The position numbers and the translations under genes are program-made. This document shows, in pieces, positions 22,995-35,270 of a stretch of 47,744 nucleotides of DNA. The notes below the pieces were generated by a model. That model was not told the DNA's origin, searched no databases, and worked only from the letters and a program-made list of their open reading frames with translations. This DNA is from Priapulus caudatus (lineage: Eukaryota > Priapulida > Priapulimorpha > Priapulimorphida > Priapulidae). Location: NCBI RefSeq assembly GCF_000485595.1, contig NW_014578291.1, positions 6,803 through 54,546 of the forward strand. The letters are read 5' to 3'. Position 1 is the stretch's first letter. Each line of letters begins with the position of its first letter.

Positions 22995-24636
22995 TCTCTA
23001 TGAAGGTATGTGTTTCAGCTAACATATAGGCTATATGAGTTAAAACATTGGGCTATTTCTTAAACGAAGAACACATTCGCTCGGTGGGTAAAATAGGAGC
23101 GTCTCCCCCACCTTTTACAATATTGAATCACTAATAAAACTGAATGATTCGTCATGCAATGCATTTATTGATGTAACATGGAGCCAGCGATAACATAACA
23201 TCCAAACCAAAACAAGACCATTTCATAAACGGCAGAGTCAAGCGGGCTGCTGCTCCGAATGCAGAGCACGGGATGGGAATTAACAATGTTATTCAATCCA
23301 GACCTTATAGACGGAGATCGTATATATATATATTAGCTACCAGCAGTGACGTCCGCTACCTTTGCAAAGCGCAATTTGCGTCCTTACGACGCTTCCTTTT
23401 CAGGGTGAAGTCAGCATCCGTATCGTCAGACAAATGGCCAACTTGACAGTTTTTCGTCGTGATGATTACTGCATTGCACAAACCAATGCAATTACCCAAA
23501 CCTCTGAATCGAGGGGGTTTCTTTCTCTCGGTTTAACACTAGCCGCAATTTCGCCGGTTCATCGGCGTTGAATAGAATCGGGGAAGTCAGCGGCCTTGCC
23601 ATCAGCGCCTCACTGCCATCCCCCCTCCCAACCCGGAAAATCCACAATGTGTATAATTAAGTGTCTCTGTAACGCACAGTGAAACGGCGAGCGATTGCTA
23701 TAGCTGTGATAGAGGATCAGGGAATATAATTTCGTATATCATTGTACAATATAACATGCGTGTCAAGTTGCCGTTCCTGTGCCGACCGATTAAGCTGCCA
23801 CTGTCAATAGGTTAACGCGTTTTGCTAGTGTTATGTCGAACATGGAAAAAGTATTTTGCTCAGTCATACCACTGTTTTTCACACATAATAGAAAAAAAAC
23901 ATAATAACAGACCTATATACTTTTTTCTTGCGTTGAATATGAAATGACTGGCACGACTCTATTAGACATTGACGGATTCTTTCCATGTCAAATACGCACA
24001 CGAAAGTGTATACATCTATTTAGCAGACATATATTGGATCTTCACTACTTTCTCATGTAGAGAAATTAGGACAACGCCGGATTCCGGAAAAGATCAACGG
24101 CACAGTCTGACAATACCCCTAAAAATTCAATTTTTATTGAATCTAACTATGCCGTAATAATCACCTAGACCAAAACAAACGGATGTAATTTTCTACACGT
24201 GACTTTAGTGTGTTATTTTGTATTCAATAAATGTGTGTCAAATGCACATGAATATAGGACAGGAGACATTTGAACAGTACATTTTGTGAGTACCATTAAA
24301 TCTCGGCACTTGCTGCACGAATTTCGTCGAGAAATGTTATATTTGATTATCAGTTGTATTATTGTATTATTGTCAAATACTTCTCCGACCTCCAAATGTG
24401 ACTTGATGTGTTCGGTGTCCGGCAAATTATTCGTCAGCACGAGTTATGAGATCAGCATATTTCGGTTAAATTAATATACCCCAAAAATATTTTGCCAATT
24501 CGTCTGTACTCAAACTTTTCGAGTATATCACTATTTGACTATAGCTAGCTTATATACAGCTAGCTTATAACATGGCTGCTTTAAAAGATCGTATGTCGAG
24601 TGATACGGGCTCACACAGCACTGAACAGGACATCTT
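22995..24636. other. Intergenic, no gene recognised
   Basis: Only short ORFs (at most about 75 codons) without family resemblance. GATCGTATATATATATATTAG at about 23313-23333 is a short AT tract. Splice-like sites cannot be judged without homology. Confidence 0.45.
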
Positions 24637-24647
24637 GTGAAACGACG

Positions 24648-24726
24648 GGACAGGGTACGGTTCTGGGTCAGGGTCTGGGTCTGTGACAACGAGAGGGACA
24701 GGGTACGGTTCTGGGTCAGGGTCAGG
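24648..24726 (+). repeat. Two-copy tandem repeat
   Basis: GGGACAGGGTACGGTTCTGG GTCAGGGTC occurs twice, about 45 bp apart, separated by GGGTCTGTGACAACGA. G-rich on the plus strand. Confidence 0.75.
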
Positions 24727-24780
24727 TGCAGGAATTATTCTGAGTCAGGGTGGGTCGGTATGTCGGTCGGTCGGTACGTT

Positions 24781-25075
24781 GTTACCTCCGCCAAGGAGAT
24801 TATGTTTTCGCCCCTGTTAGTTTGGTTGTTGGTTTGTTTGTTGGTTTGTTTGTTGGTTTGTTTGTTGGTTTGTTTGTTGGTTTGATTGTTTGTCTGTCAA
24901 CAGGATATCTCAAAAAGTTACGGACGGATTCTGATGAAATTTTTTCGACGGGTTGGCCTTGGGCCAAGAACCAATCGATTAGATTTTGGTGGTGATCCGG
25001 ATCCAGATCTGGATCCAGAATTTTTTTTGTACCAGCAAGATGGGGGGACTGTTAAGCTGTGGCGGAGGTTTGCTA
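24781..25075. mobile_element. Dispersed element with ACCTCCGCCA inverted ends
   Basis: Begins TTACCTCCGCCAAGGAG and ends with TGGCGGAGGT, so the ends are short inverted repeats. The interior has a (GGTTTGTTTGTT)n run (24822-24890), then TATCTCAAAAAGTTACGGACGG and GGATCCAGATCTGGATCC. This arrangement resembles a repeat I recall as widespread in animal genomes, but I cannot name the family with confidence. The ORFs across it are not protein genes. Confidence 0.55.
24822..24890 (+). repeat. GGTTTGTTTGTT microsatellite
   Basis: Near-perfect 12 bp repeat inside the ACCTCCGCCA-ended element. The Leu/Val/Cys ORF over it is an artefact. Confidence 0.9.
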
Positions 25076-25404
25076 TCTCCGATTGCTCTTGTTGGTTATT
25101 AGTAGTCTTATTATCCACACACAATGATTCTCCAATTTACTCCAAGTTCTCTCATCGCCTGTTTATCACCTAATAGGCCTACTTCATTACGCGCGACAGT
25201 CATAACGAACAACAATCTGCTATGACAACGTGGGAGGTTCGCAAGAACCATAGCGACGAATAAACGCAATAATGGGCGCGTATAAATAGACTAGCTGGGC
25301 TACCCGGCGATGCCCGGGATTAAAGAGCTATAATTTAGTCTGCTATGACGGCTGTACTGATCTTATTCGGATTTTATAAATCTGTGCTAAGAATTTCACT
25401 TCTG

Positions 25405-26410
25405 GTCAGTTCTGCAGTGCTTCTTGGTACACAACATTCTTGGTCTTGCCATCTTGAGAAAGGATGTAGAGGTTGTCTGGGTTACCCATCCTGGAGCACC
25501 CCACATAGAGCTGGCCATGGGAGAACACTGGCTCACTGAGGTTGAGTCCAACCACCTTGAGGGACTGGCCTGGGGGCCTTGTTGATGGGCATGGCAAAGC
25601 TTAGCTTGACTGGAAACTGCAGCCTCTTGAACTGAAATGGCAGGTCGGATGGGATGAGCGGGATCCTTTGGATGAAGACATTTTCGCCCTTGCCCTTGAG
25701 GATGGCTTGCTTGCTCAGCCAGTCTTGGTCTTGGTAGCGTAGGTGGAGGTTTGGGAAGACTTTGGTCATCAGCTGGCTGATGTCCGTCGCTGCGTTGCTG
25801 AATGGCAGCTTGACTTGGCCATCAGCTGTGGTGGTGAGTCTGCTATTGCCGACCTCCAGCAGTTGCTGAGAGAAGCGGCCAGCTTCTTCATCGCCACTGA
25901 GCTGCACCCTCATGTTGGTCTTCAGGCTGTGGCGGTTCACCTCGCTCCAGAGGTACGACGACTTGATGCAGGCATTGACAGCATCTGCTCTTGTTCCTTT
26001 GGCAATGAACTGCCAAGGTTTGGCGAAAGTCGCCTGAGAGCAGGACAGGCACACCTCTCATGACGTTTGTGTTGTGCCGAAGGTCTTGTAGGGTGTTGTC
26101 GAGTGCTTCAAAGGCGGCTTTGTGGGTCATTGGTTGCCTCGTCCCAGATAATGAGCTTGCACTCTTGGAACAGCTTGGCCTTTGTGGAGCCACGGCTGAT
26201 GTTGCAGGTTGGATTTTGCCGCTTTGCCAGGTTGAATGGCAGCTTGAAGGTCGAGTGAGCAGTGCGCCCTCTGTTCAGCAGGGTGGCAGCAATGCTGCTT
26301 GAAGCAACTGCCAAGGCAATCTTCCTCGTCTGCCTGACCTTGGCCAGAAGAAGGTTGGTAACGAAGGTCTTGCCTGTTCCGCCAGGAGTGTCAAAGAAGA
26401 AGAGGCCGCT
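25405..26410 (-). pseudogene. Helitron Pif1-like helicase fragment, multiply disrupted
   Basis: Translation on the minus strand gives recognisable pieces of the helicase domain of a Helitron Rep-helicase, the protein that unwinds donor DNA during rolling-circle transposition. In order: GLFFFDTPGGTGKTFVTNLL with the Walker A lysine (26404-26345), then LIIWDEA (Walker B), LLSGDFRQTLAV (motif III), IPLIPSDLPFQFKR, GQSLKVVGLNL and GQLYVGCSRMG near the C terminus, ending QEALQN-stop at about 25405. The reading frame shifts at least three times: after WDEA, after GDFRQ, and between FAM.INKAP and GQSLKV. A stretch normally present between the ILKG region and RIPLIPSD is missing, roughly 70-80 residues by comparison with the family as I remember it. 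The N-terminal Rep domain is absent; sequence before Walker A is T/A-rich non-coding. Clearly a dead copy. Confidence 0.93.
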
Positions 26411-26552
26411 AGGTTTTTTTTGTCAAATTTATTTTTGTCAAATTTTTTGGGTCAAATTTTTTGGTCCATTTTTTTTTACCTAAAATGGTCGTCGGGTCAT
26501 GCTGATTCAGAATATATATGGTGTTGGGGGTGAACTCTTACGTGGGGGGAGA

Positions 26553-26555
<3 letters not shown>

Positions 26556-26585
<30 letters not shown>
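26556..26585. repeat. CAGA tetranucleotide microsatellite
   Basis: (GACA)n just inside the Helitron 5' end. Confidence 0.9.
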
Positions 26586-26614
26586 CAAAAACGGCTCGCC
26601 CTTTATATAAGAGA

Positions 26615-27478
26615 TTGGCGCGTTGCCACGGGCAAGATCCGCAATAAATAGTCTTGTATAATGCTGGATCGGGGCCACAGAGTAGCCGGGGCATGCGTGT
26701 ACGCTGTACACTCGTGTGCCCTTGTTCTACATGTGAATTAGGCGCAAGCTGTGAGCTTTCTTTACTCGCGCGTTTTATACAGCGCGTGAACCCACGAAAA
26801 GCGCCATCCTGAAACCGTGAAGGCTATATAATTACCGAGTGTGCTGTGAGCTGTGGTAAAAACACGTTCTCTCCGATATATACGTAGACATTTTTACCAC
26901 GACCTTTACCGTATATTGTTGCCGTTTTGCCAAGCTGTATTTACGGGCGGCCAAGCTTGTCAACAAAACTCACATTAGTCCTGAACTTAAAGTCAGATGA
27001 TGTTTGAACTCGAGTTTCGCATTATGACATGCAGCAATTTAAGTAATCGATATCAATTGAATATAGCTTTTTGTCGACTAAAGTTACTCCAAGGCAGTCA
27101 TCGTCGGTCGAAAAGTTTCTGACTGATTGGTCCCTCCACTGCGAATGGATGGCTCGTGCTTATGGTCTAGTGTCCGAGTGCCATCACGGTCACGGCTGCT
27201 GACGGAGGCGTGTTATTCTAATTAGCTTCTGTTGACGCCAGCTGTAGAAATAGAAGCTTCTTCACTGCAGTGTCAGAATGGGGCAACGCTAACAACTTGT
27301 AAACAAAACAACTTTTAAGTAAAACAACTTCCACCAAAGAAGGCGGCGGAACGCAGTTTGCGATGCTCCTGTATTTCTCAAGAAGCATAACGAAGCATTA
27401 TCACTGGTTACACAGTGGCGGATGTAAGTACTCACGGTTGTAAGCCCCCCCCCCCCGTTCAGCCACTGACTAATGTTA
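26615..27478. other. Intergenic, nothing recognised
   Basis: No gene-like ORF. A poly-C run of about 12 lies near 27447-27458. Confidence 0.5.
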
Positions 27479-27479
27479 C

Positions 27480-27535
27480 AAGGAGTGAATAATAATAGAT
27501 TATTAATATAGATAATCGATTATTATTCACTCCTG
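27480..27535. mobile_element. Near-perfect hairpin, AGGAGTGAATAATAAT ends
   Basis: AGGAGTGAATAATAAT pairs with ATTATTATTCACTCCT, and the symmetry continues inward (GATTAT with ATAATC). About 56 bp in all. A member of the AGGAGT-ended hairpin group. Confidence 0.75.
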
Positions 27536-27780
27536 ATGTTATGATACTAGTAAAATGGTGCCACCCTAGCACCGCTTGCCTTCGGCACGCCTTCACTCAA
27601 ATATCACCCACCCCCTGTGTCCTGAAAGCTAGATCCGACAGGGTGTAACGCTAGCGTCCTCGAGCTTTGCTCGTCCCGCACCACGCGACACGTACACGCG
27701 GATCTGATCCTGCATGGCAGAGTCACGCGGGCAACAAACACTCGACCCCATAGAAATAATATAGGTAAACTCTATAAGTG

Positions 27781-27814
<34 letters not shown>

Positions 27815-28302
27815 ATATATATATGTTCGACCTTGACGCAGCGTTTTTTAAAGAAAATCGTCATTTAAATACGACGCGGTCAGCATTAACACGGCTGTCG
27901 CGCGAAGTGCGGACATCCCTCGCTTTAATGTCCATGCGAATGCCCGCGCGAAATCTCGAGTGAAATTGCACAATTATCGATACGCGAAGTTTTGCTGGGC
28001 GGGAACGAAAAATTCAGACTGCGCAACCGAGGATACACAGAGCCAGCCGTGATTTCGCTCGTGTGGGGAGAAGGTAATTTCTCTATACGCGGAAAATTAT
28101 GTTTCTATACGCGGAGACAATTCTATATACTAGCACGCGGAGACATAACTTCTGTTGAAACAAGAACATAACTTCACTATACGTCGCACTATAACCTCCG
28201 CACACATGGCTAACTCTTTACCTCCACCCCCTCACCTAGACTACAGATAACACGGTAGTGTAATCCAGCTGCCTCACAAGAAGGCATTTTGTTACACACG
28301 CA
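27536..28302. other. Intergenic with CT/TA microsatellite
   Basis: A (TC)n(TA)n tract lies at 27780-27825. CTATACGCGGA occurs twice and a related ACGCGGAGACA twice between 28083 and 28145. No gene. Confidence 0.5.
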
Positions 28303-28795
28303 TACTGTATTCCCTCGAATAATAGGCCCTGCTTGAATAAAGGCATGTGTGATTAAGGGCCGGGGGGGGGGGTAAGTTAAGTTAAATTAATAAATTCCGT
28401 TGTCTGTATAGTCGTCGGGTGTGGTGGTGATGATGTATACAGGGTCTCCAACCCTGTGAACTCCAAATGCAGATTGTTCCATGCGGTGAATTCTCTCTGA
28501 GGGATTTTTAATTACCTTCAGTTGTTTTGATAACAAGCAGGTGCGAACGTCGCCAGAGTAAAACAAAACTTCGTGAAAAAAAACATCAAAGAAAACATGT
28601 TTTGGCCAGATCTTTGCACGATATAACAGGCCTGTCTCTAGATATATTATGAAGAAAATAAATTAAATACCGGGTGCAGCGTGCAGTAATACAATAAACG
28701 CCCTGCCTGAATAAAGGCATGCTTGAATAGGCGCCGTGTTCATTAGTGTGACGAAAACAATAAACGCCGGGGCTATTATTCGAGGGAATACGGTA
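28303..28795. mobile_element. TA-flanked TIR element (Tc1/mariner-like ends)
   Basis: The left end TACTGTATTCCCTCGAATAA and the right end, reverse complemented, TACCGTATTCCCTCGAATAA are inverted repeats with one difference. Both start with TA, as expected for TA-targeting elements. Inside, CTTGAATAAAGGCATG and CCTGAATAAAGGCATG are repeated near the two ends. A poly-G run of about 10 lies near 28362. About 490 bp, no transposase. Superfamily is inferred from the TA ends. Confidence 0.8.
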
Positions 28796-30530
28796 TTGTG
28801 AAACCGTATTCTCGTTATCTCCCGATTCTCTTGTTCTCTCCATCTCATTCTCCTTTCTATTGTGAAGCCGCATAGCTTAGAGGAATATAGGCAATAGGCT
28901 CAGAGAAGTAAATACGGTTGTGTTTCTCCACAAGAGCTTTGATATTAGAGATCTTTACCCTATCTATAAGCACTTGATTTGATTGCGTAACATACGTGCT
29001 GAGCTAGGTTTAACGCCTGCGACCCCTTGTCACAAGCCAGCAAATGTCACATGCATTAATGTAAATTTGCGCTACCAGACGATCGATATGCGAAACACAA
29101 ACGATAAATAGGCAGCGGTGAAATATGATCACGTGACGCGGGTTTCGCAGGACAATGGTGGTAGGTATGATTGCGAGTCGGAGCGCAGAAGCGACAGCTG
29201 CGGGTTTGCACTGAGAGCATCGGGTGATTGTCAGAGCATGACGTCATCAACATGGACGATCCGTGCATGGACAGGCGCGGAACGTGTACAGGCTTATTTC
29301 GTTCGCGCTTTCACTTTCAGGAAGTCAGTCTATCCCGTGCATTTTACTCGGTTATCCCATGAAACGGTATAACAAATGGTTTTCCCATGACTTCTGTAGA
29401 ATAGCGCACGCTCCCGCAGAGAGTAAATATATCGCCTCACACTATTCCCCAAATGCAATCACTAGAAACAACACACCTCTTCGCTCCAAGTGATAAATAA
29501 TAATAGAACGCCGCAGGTAATCACTATACACCGCGCCCTTAGCATCCGAGTACACTAATGACTCGAGGGCCGATCTGCCATGGTTATTCCCAGGTAACAA
29601 CTCGGCTCTGACCCTTTGAACCATATAGTCCTGTTATTGTCCAGCTCTGATCTTGCTTGTTATTCCCACTCGTAGTCCCGATACACTTCTCCTTTCTACC
29701 TTCGACCGACCTACCGTCACTCCGCCGAGCGCCTCCGCGAACACAACTCTAAGTTACGAAATTACTTGTATTCGATTACGCGACACGCGGCGCGAGTGTG
29801 ACGACTTGGAAATATCTGTGTAGTTTCGTAGAGTTGTGTGTGATTAGGCTGAAATAGACGCACGGAGAGTAGTTTTCATAATCCAGTGTCCGTGTTATCC
29901 ATCGAGGAAGTTTCCTTAGACTTCCACCTATACTTGCGCGGCTTATCCGATAGTACATGAGCAGATAAGATTGATAAGCTATTCTCACTAGATAAGTACA
30001 ACAAATGATCGAGAAGTTTCTCACGTATACAGGAATGACAGTATTCTACGTAAACGTGGAGTTCCGTGGTCGTGGTATAGTAGTAGTTGTAGTCGAGCCA
30101 ATCTCTACTTTACAAGACGATTCCGGAGGTTTCAACCATTTCACGATAGAAAAAATAGAAGTACAACAGTATCATGAACCGGATCACACTTCCACACACG
30201 CCCCTACCGTCGTATATGGCGGAGTGGGGGGAAATGACCTGCACAGGCGTATAGAGAGCTTTCACCTGCTCTGCCTCGCAGCGAATACAAGCGAGCACAG
30301 CACACAATGGAGCCTATAGCGAGTGACATATAAAACATTTTCAGGATAAAAATTCGCGAGACAGACGTATATCTTACAAGGACAATTTTACAATCTGTGG
30401 ATATTTCGTTTAAAAGTGTGTAAGTGCGCGCGCGTTGTGGAGTTGCGTAGGTTAGAGTGAGTTTTTACAAGGTGACAATTACTTATATCTCCATCGTGCT
30501 GAGGATTCGTCTATGTATCTGGCGTTTCGT
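28796..30530. other. Intergenic, no gene recognised
   Basis: Several ORFs of 60-105 codons on both strands, none with recognisable motifs. Confidence 0.45.
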
Positions 30531-30534
30531 CTCT

Positions 30535-30625
30535 ATCTGTCCGTCAGTATTTGTCTGTTCATCTCATCATCTGTTTGTCTGCCTATCTATCTATCTGTCT
30601 ATCATTCTATCTCTCTGGCTGTCCG
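30535..30625 (+). repeat. CTGT/CTAT imperfect microsatellite
   Basis: Irregular CTAT, CTGT and CCGT repeats. The overlapping Ser/Leu/Tyr ORFs are artefacts. Confidence 0.7.
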
Positions 30626-30956
30626 TCTCTCAGTCGTCTGTCAACGTAGAAAACATGAAAACCTCCATATTCTTTTAAATATACGGAGCAGGCGGTTTCG
30701 TTAAAAATGTTAAATTCAGGGTAGAATTATTCACTAGTTTATTCAGGATAACCATTTTAACTGATGAAAATTGATTTACGTTGACTATATATTCGCGCAC
30801 ATTACTAAACCACAATGAATAAAAAATCATTTTATTATTTCGAAAAATATTTAAAACCCCTATAAATTTTGTTTATCTCATTCAAGTTAGTGAAAGCATC
30901 AGGTATATTAATCATTAGCCACAAAACAGCCTCGTTTGCTTATTCACGATAGTGCC

Positions 30957-31020
30957 AGGAGTAAAATACTACTGTGACAAATAACAATATATTATTTTAC
31001 TCTCGATAATATCAGAAGTG
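30957..31020. mobile_element. AGGAGTAAAATA hairpin
   Basis: AGGAGTAAAATA pairs with TATTATTTTACTCTCG about 30 bp downstream, followed by ATAATATCAGAAGTGAATA. Small member of the AGGAGT-ended hairpin group. Confidence 0.5.
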
Positions 31021-32340
31021 AATACACTATACTGATAACATATATGCGTATATTGCCATTGTGTTTTTGTAGGCATTTTGACTTCCCTGTATGCGCCCAC
31101 ATGTCACAAAGGCGCAATATCACACTTGACGACATTGCAGATTTCCTAGTTTATATGTAGACAGTGCATTTTAATGTCAGAGTCTTAGAATAATCAACAA
31201 ATCCATACTATTAGCCGAGCAAGGCCGATATATCCACCCGATCTATACACGGTTTAGAACTAATCACCGGTAAACATTGCTGTACAATATCTAGTACATT
31301 TTACTTTACCACAAAAATGTACTACGCAAATAAGACACAAAGATCGCATTCTCGATACACGTACACAGAACTCGTACGCATACACACAGAATATCCGCGC
31401 TGTCTACCCACGAGACTCTCTTGTGGGTGTCGATTGGTAGGCCCACCTCACACTACTCAGCCATGCTGTCGTGGGACAACGAATTCGGGTACGTCCGTGT
31501 ATAAACACGCTCAACAATGACTTGATTGCAAGAATGTGTTTGTATAAAATCTTCAGACTGATCAGACGTCCTTTTATTTTTATTTGGGTCGCTTGCACAA
31601 GGACAGCTGCTCAAAGCAACAGTGTAGGGTAGCAGAGCGAGAAGAAACCAGTCTAGCAAATCATTACCTCTTCATTTCCGCAGTGGGAAGGAACGCCATA
31701 ATGGAAACCACAGATATTTAATCAGGAACGCATAATATAGACATAGCTTGCACTCCTGATTTAATGACATACGCTAGCGAATTAGCGTTGCTGTACATAA
31801 TATATCCTAGTTAAGGTTGTCATGATATACTAGATGATCATCCGTGACTATATAGTGTACGTGACACCAGGTGCGAAAACATGTCGCCATTAACATATAC
31901 TTATATCGATCTTATTTCACGAAGACAGTCCAAGCAATGCTAACCTTGAGAGACCAATTTATTACGCTGTAACATAAGGTAAAACCACGGGGAACAACAT
32001 GGGGGTCAGCCATACATGAACTGATTGTGATCGTATCTTCTCGCCATCGCATCCACTGAACCCACAAGTGCATGTGACGTTCGAAATGCTTGCTATTCAG
32101 GCGTGATTATATGCCGCATGGAGGAACTATATAGACAGGCACCTTCCGACGCGGATGGAGACTGAGTCATGTAAGATCTTGGCTCGTGTTCACCGAGTTA
32201 AAGCAAACAGCTTGCTCAAAGTTAAAACTCAACACGACGACACTGTGTATTCAGTCTATACAGCAGATGTACAAAGCAGTGAAGTGCTATTTATATTAGG
32301 GAACGCATTTGCATATCAAATATACGATGTATACACACGC
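31021..32340. other. Intergenic, no gene recognised
   Basis: Short ORFs only. Contains the hairpin at 31719-31763. Confidence 0.45.
31719..31763. mobile_element. TTAATCAGGA hairpin
   Basis: TTAATCAGGA at the left and TCCTGATTTAA at the right are inverted around about 25 bp containing TAATATAGACATAG. Likely a small member of the same hairpin group. Confidence 0.5.
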
Positions 32341-32344
32341 AAGA

Positions 32345-32650
32345 GACCCACAAGTACGCACGTACGCAGACGCGCACGTACGCACGCACGCACGCACGCA
32401 CGCGCGCACACCGTATGACATGCAGACACGCGCACGCACGCACGCACACCGTAGGACATGCAGACACGCGCACGCACGCACGCACCCACGCACACATACA
32501 TGCACGCACGCACGCACGCACGCACCCACGCACACATACACGCACGCACACATGCACGCACGCACAATATAGGACATGCGAGCACACACACGCACCCACG
32601 CAGGCACGCACGTGCACCGCTGAACACACGAACATGCGCACGCACGCAGA
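32345..32650. repeat. ACGC tetranucleotide repeats with a longer period
   Basis: (CACG)n with interspersed ACATGCAGACACGCGCACGC blocks that recur about every 50 bp (around 32418, 32456). Open in several frames on both strands, giving Thr/His/Arg or Cys/Val/Arg ORFs that are not genes. Confidence 0.9.
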
Positions 32651-32817
32651 AACGCTTTTGCACGTAAACAACTTGGCCGTCACTTGCCCGCTTGCTACGA
32701 CATATAGCACAGCGAGCATCTCCCGGTGCATCAGGACAGACCGGGAACCACGAAAATGTCCCGATTAGGCGATGAGAACATTACAACGAGCGTGAGGATT
32801 GTTTTTCCAAAGACATA

Positions 32818-32969
32818 CAGGGGCGTGTACAGGATTTGTACCGGGGGGGGGGGGTGGCGGTTCTAAACGTACCCTGCATCAATCTTCGTGAGCACGCCGC
32901 GTAAGTAAATTAGACCAACGCTGGGCCGCCCCTGGACCCCCTCCCCTCCCCCCCCTGTACACGCCCCTG
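32818..32969. mobile_element. CAGGGG-ended MITE
   Basis: The first 16 bases, CAGGGGCGTGTACAGG, and the last 16, CCTGTACACGCCCCTG, are exact complements. Interior of about 120 bp with G-rich and C-rich runs. Looks like a hAT-derived MITE by its CAGGG ends, but no 8 bp target duplication is seen. Confidence 0.75.
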
Positions 32970-34078
32970 ACGAGGCTCCGTTAAAATAATTTCGTGTCCG
33001 TAAACCCGGCTGGCCCAATGACCGTCGCACCTACACGCGAACGGTTGTTTCACCTTTACACTCTGCACTCGCGGCAGATACATTGCATCAAGAGCATATA
33101 ATATGAATTGGTATTATATATACTATATCTATAAACCATTCTTTATATGCTCCTCGCTCCATGCAGTTATCAAACCGCCCAAAAGCGACTAGAGCCACCT
33201 CTCGGCCGCAATAGTATTTTGTAACGGCACGGGCGGCCTGTGTATAGATAGCGTGAGCGAGTGTTTCAAAAATACGAACCCGCGCACCACGGGGCATCCC
33301 ATTCGCTAGATGGTTACAGACTACGCCTCTATGCTTGCGCCCGGCCCTGGCCCGCCGTGGCCAAGCTTAGATGCCGCCTCTACTTACACACACTTCCTCT
33401 CGCTTCCCCGGGCCACACTTCAACTGTATTTAATGGCATATACATGCAAATACAGTAGGTATGGACCAATGCCCTCGCTTTCTTTCCTTCCTTCGCGGTT
33501 CCTCTAACACGCACGCAAGGGTCACGAGAATCAGCAACGCACGCACTGGCACGCAACGCATCGCACGCACGCACCCCCTCGCTCGCTCTCTCTTGTATCG
33601 CTCAAGGAGACTCCTGGTTATGAAACTGTATAGATCGAGACATATGTGAATAAATAAATAGACCAATTGGCGATACTGGCATGTACGGGTACGAGTGCAC
33701 GAGCAGGTGCGCGCTTTTTGGGTGATGCCTGGTGCGTGATGACGGTATTTGCGCGGCAAGGGAGTTGGCACGAACGGCATACATACGGTCGTCTCTAATC
33801 CCAATCTCTAGTCATACTTAGGCTGCTGCATTGTCGGCTCTAGCGGATCACGCTGGGACGCGAAAGCGTGCATTGAACGAAGGGATTAATTTGCAAAGCG
33901 GTGACAGGAAAAGTAAAAGTATATTAACCATGCACGTACAACTAGGCGGGTTGTTGTGACTATACGTTTGCTGATGACCATTGTCACATATCAATATGTC
34001 ACACACATAGATACAACATATTCACACAATCCAACAGCACACAATATATATAGTATATATATCATATACTAGCTGACG
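32970..34078. other. Intergenic, no gene recognised
   Basis: Short ORFs only. GAGCATATAA and TTATATGCTC form an imperfect hairpin at 33089-33152. CACGCACG runs lie near 33510-33570. Confidence 0.45.
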
Positions 34079-35270
34079 CGAGCATACCCGCTGGCGCTGG
34101 GTAAAATTCGTGCTACTAATTACATACCTACTAAAAATGGGAACAGCACAATAGGCAACTTATATGGATAAAAATCGAAGATAACATTGCACACAAATAG
34201 TCAAATATTTAAGAAAATACAAGTCTAATAGATAATAAGGATGGCGAAAACTGTCTACGTATGACATTCGTATATGACAGCACTAACCCAACTTAAGAAC
34301 CTGGACAGTCAATAGTAAAATATTGGTGTAACTAACAACAAGTTCATTATTATATAACAGAATGTACGACATGGGCCGGGCGCCGCGCGGCGGCGCCCGC
34401 CCGCGCGCCCCTTGGACTTTTCCATTTTCAAAGCCTCCTTCGTGAATTACAACACAAACACTGATTTTGTGTTCGATTCCTCTGGTGGAAATACTGCTAC
34501 GAGATTCCTGGGCGTATCGAACCTAGTGTTGAGTCCCACGTCACAGCTACTACATTGTGAGATCGTACACAGAATAAAACGAATTCCACTATATAAGTTA
34601 GATAGGACAGCGCGGGGGGGTCGCGTGCGCGGGGGCCGGGGGGGGGTGGGCGGTGGCGGGGGGCTCAGGCAGCGAGTGGGCGGGCTCTGTCCGTCCACTG
34701 GCTATCTGCTCGCTGAGTGAACTCGCTCTGGCGCGCAACCGACCTGCACTCATGTAATAAGAGAAATGTTTTGCTATGAACTCAGCAAAATTGGCCACTA
34801 GCTCTTAGCACTGGTACACTCGCCACTTCGTGAGATTGCCCAGCAACTCAAACTCTCGACACTGGGGTGCCAGTAGTCACCTTCCTGAGACCTGGTCTGT
34901 GTTTATGCTCTGTTTGTATGATTTCGGTTTCGCTTCTCACAACCATACCAGCCAGCTGCTGCAGATCCATGAGAGTGGGGCAGACAATAGTCAATAGGTT
35001 TTTCTCTGTGGCCAAGCACCTGTGCAGTCGAGTGCTGATTGTGCTGACAAGACTTGACGATTCACTGGCTTTTTTCACGTTACATCTTTCCGCCGTCGAG
35101 GTTTGACGGCTTTGACCAGGTCTTTTCATCTAGGAAACTACTCCCCCGGGTATAAGGGGAGATGGCCTGTCTTTTTTGAACAATCTTGCATCGCACGTCC
35201 GCTCTGGCGCGCGTTCTCGCCGCCGCCTAGTTAGGTGGAAGATTACATACATACCATACATACATTCAGA
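34079..35270 (-). mobile_element. Helitron-like non-autonomous repeat, copy 2
   Basis: Second copy of the repeat at 8834-10295, in the same orientation. It starts CTAGCTGACGCGAGCATACC on the plus strand, which on the minus strand is a CTAG-T end. It differs by many indels and by two extremely GC-rich patches, about 34375-34420 and about 34608-34680, that replace ordinary sequence of copy 1. The first patch contains a 9 bp perfect stem (GGGCGCCGC with GCGGCGCCC). No coding sequence is supported. Confidence 0.6.

Larger units (their letters stand above)
25291..26614 (-). mobile_element. Short, degenerate Helitron with both ends
   Basis: On the minus strand the element starts TCTCTTATATAAAGGGCGAG (at 26614, preceded by A) and ends in a CCCGGGCATCGCCGGG-type hairpin followed by CAGCTAG (at 25291, followed by T). 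These are the hallmarks of Helitrons: a TC start, a 3' hairpin just before CTRR, and insertion between A and T without target duplication. A (CTGT)n microsatellite lies near the 5' end (26556-26585). It carries a broken helicase gene. At about 1.3 kb it is far shorter than an autonomous Helitron and lacks any Rep (HUH nuclease) sequence, so it cannot transpose on its own. Confidence 0.88.

Noticed and set aside
32345-32650. Possible CRISPR-like array
   Set aside because: The repeats are continuous simple-sequence ACGC units without unique spacers, in a eukaryotic context.
32291-32768. Cys/Val/Arg and Thr/His/Arg ORFs
   Set aside because: These are the (CACG)n microsatellite translated on either strand.
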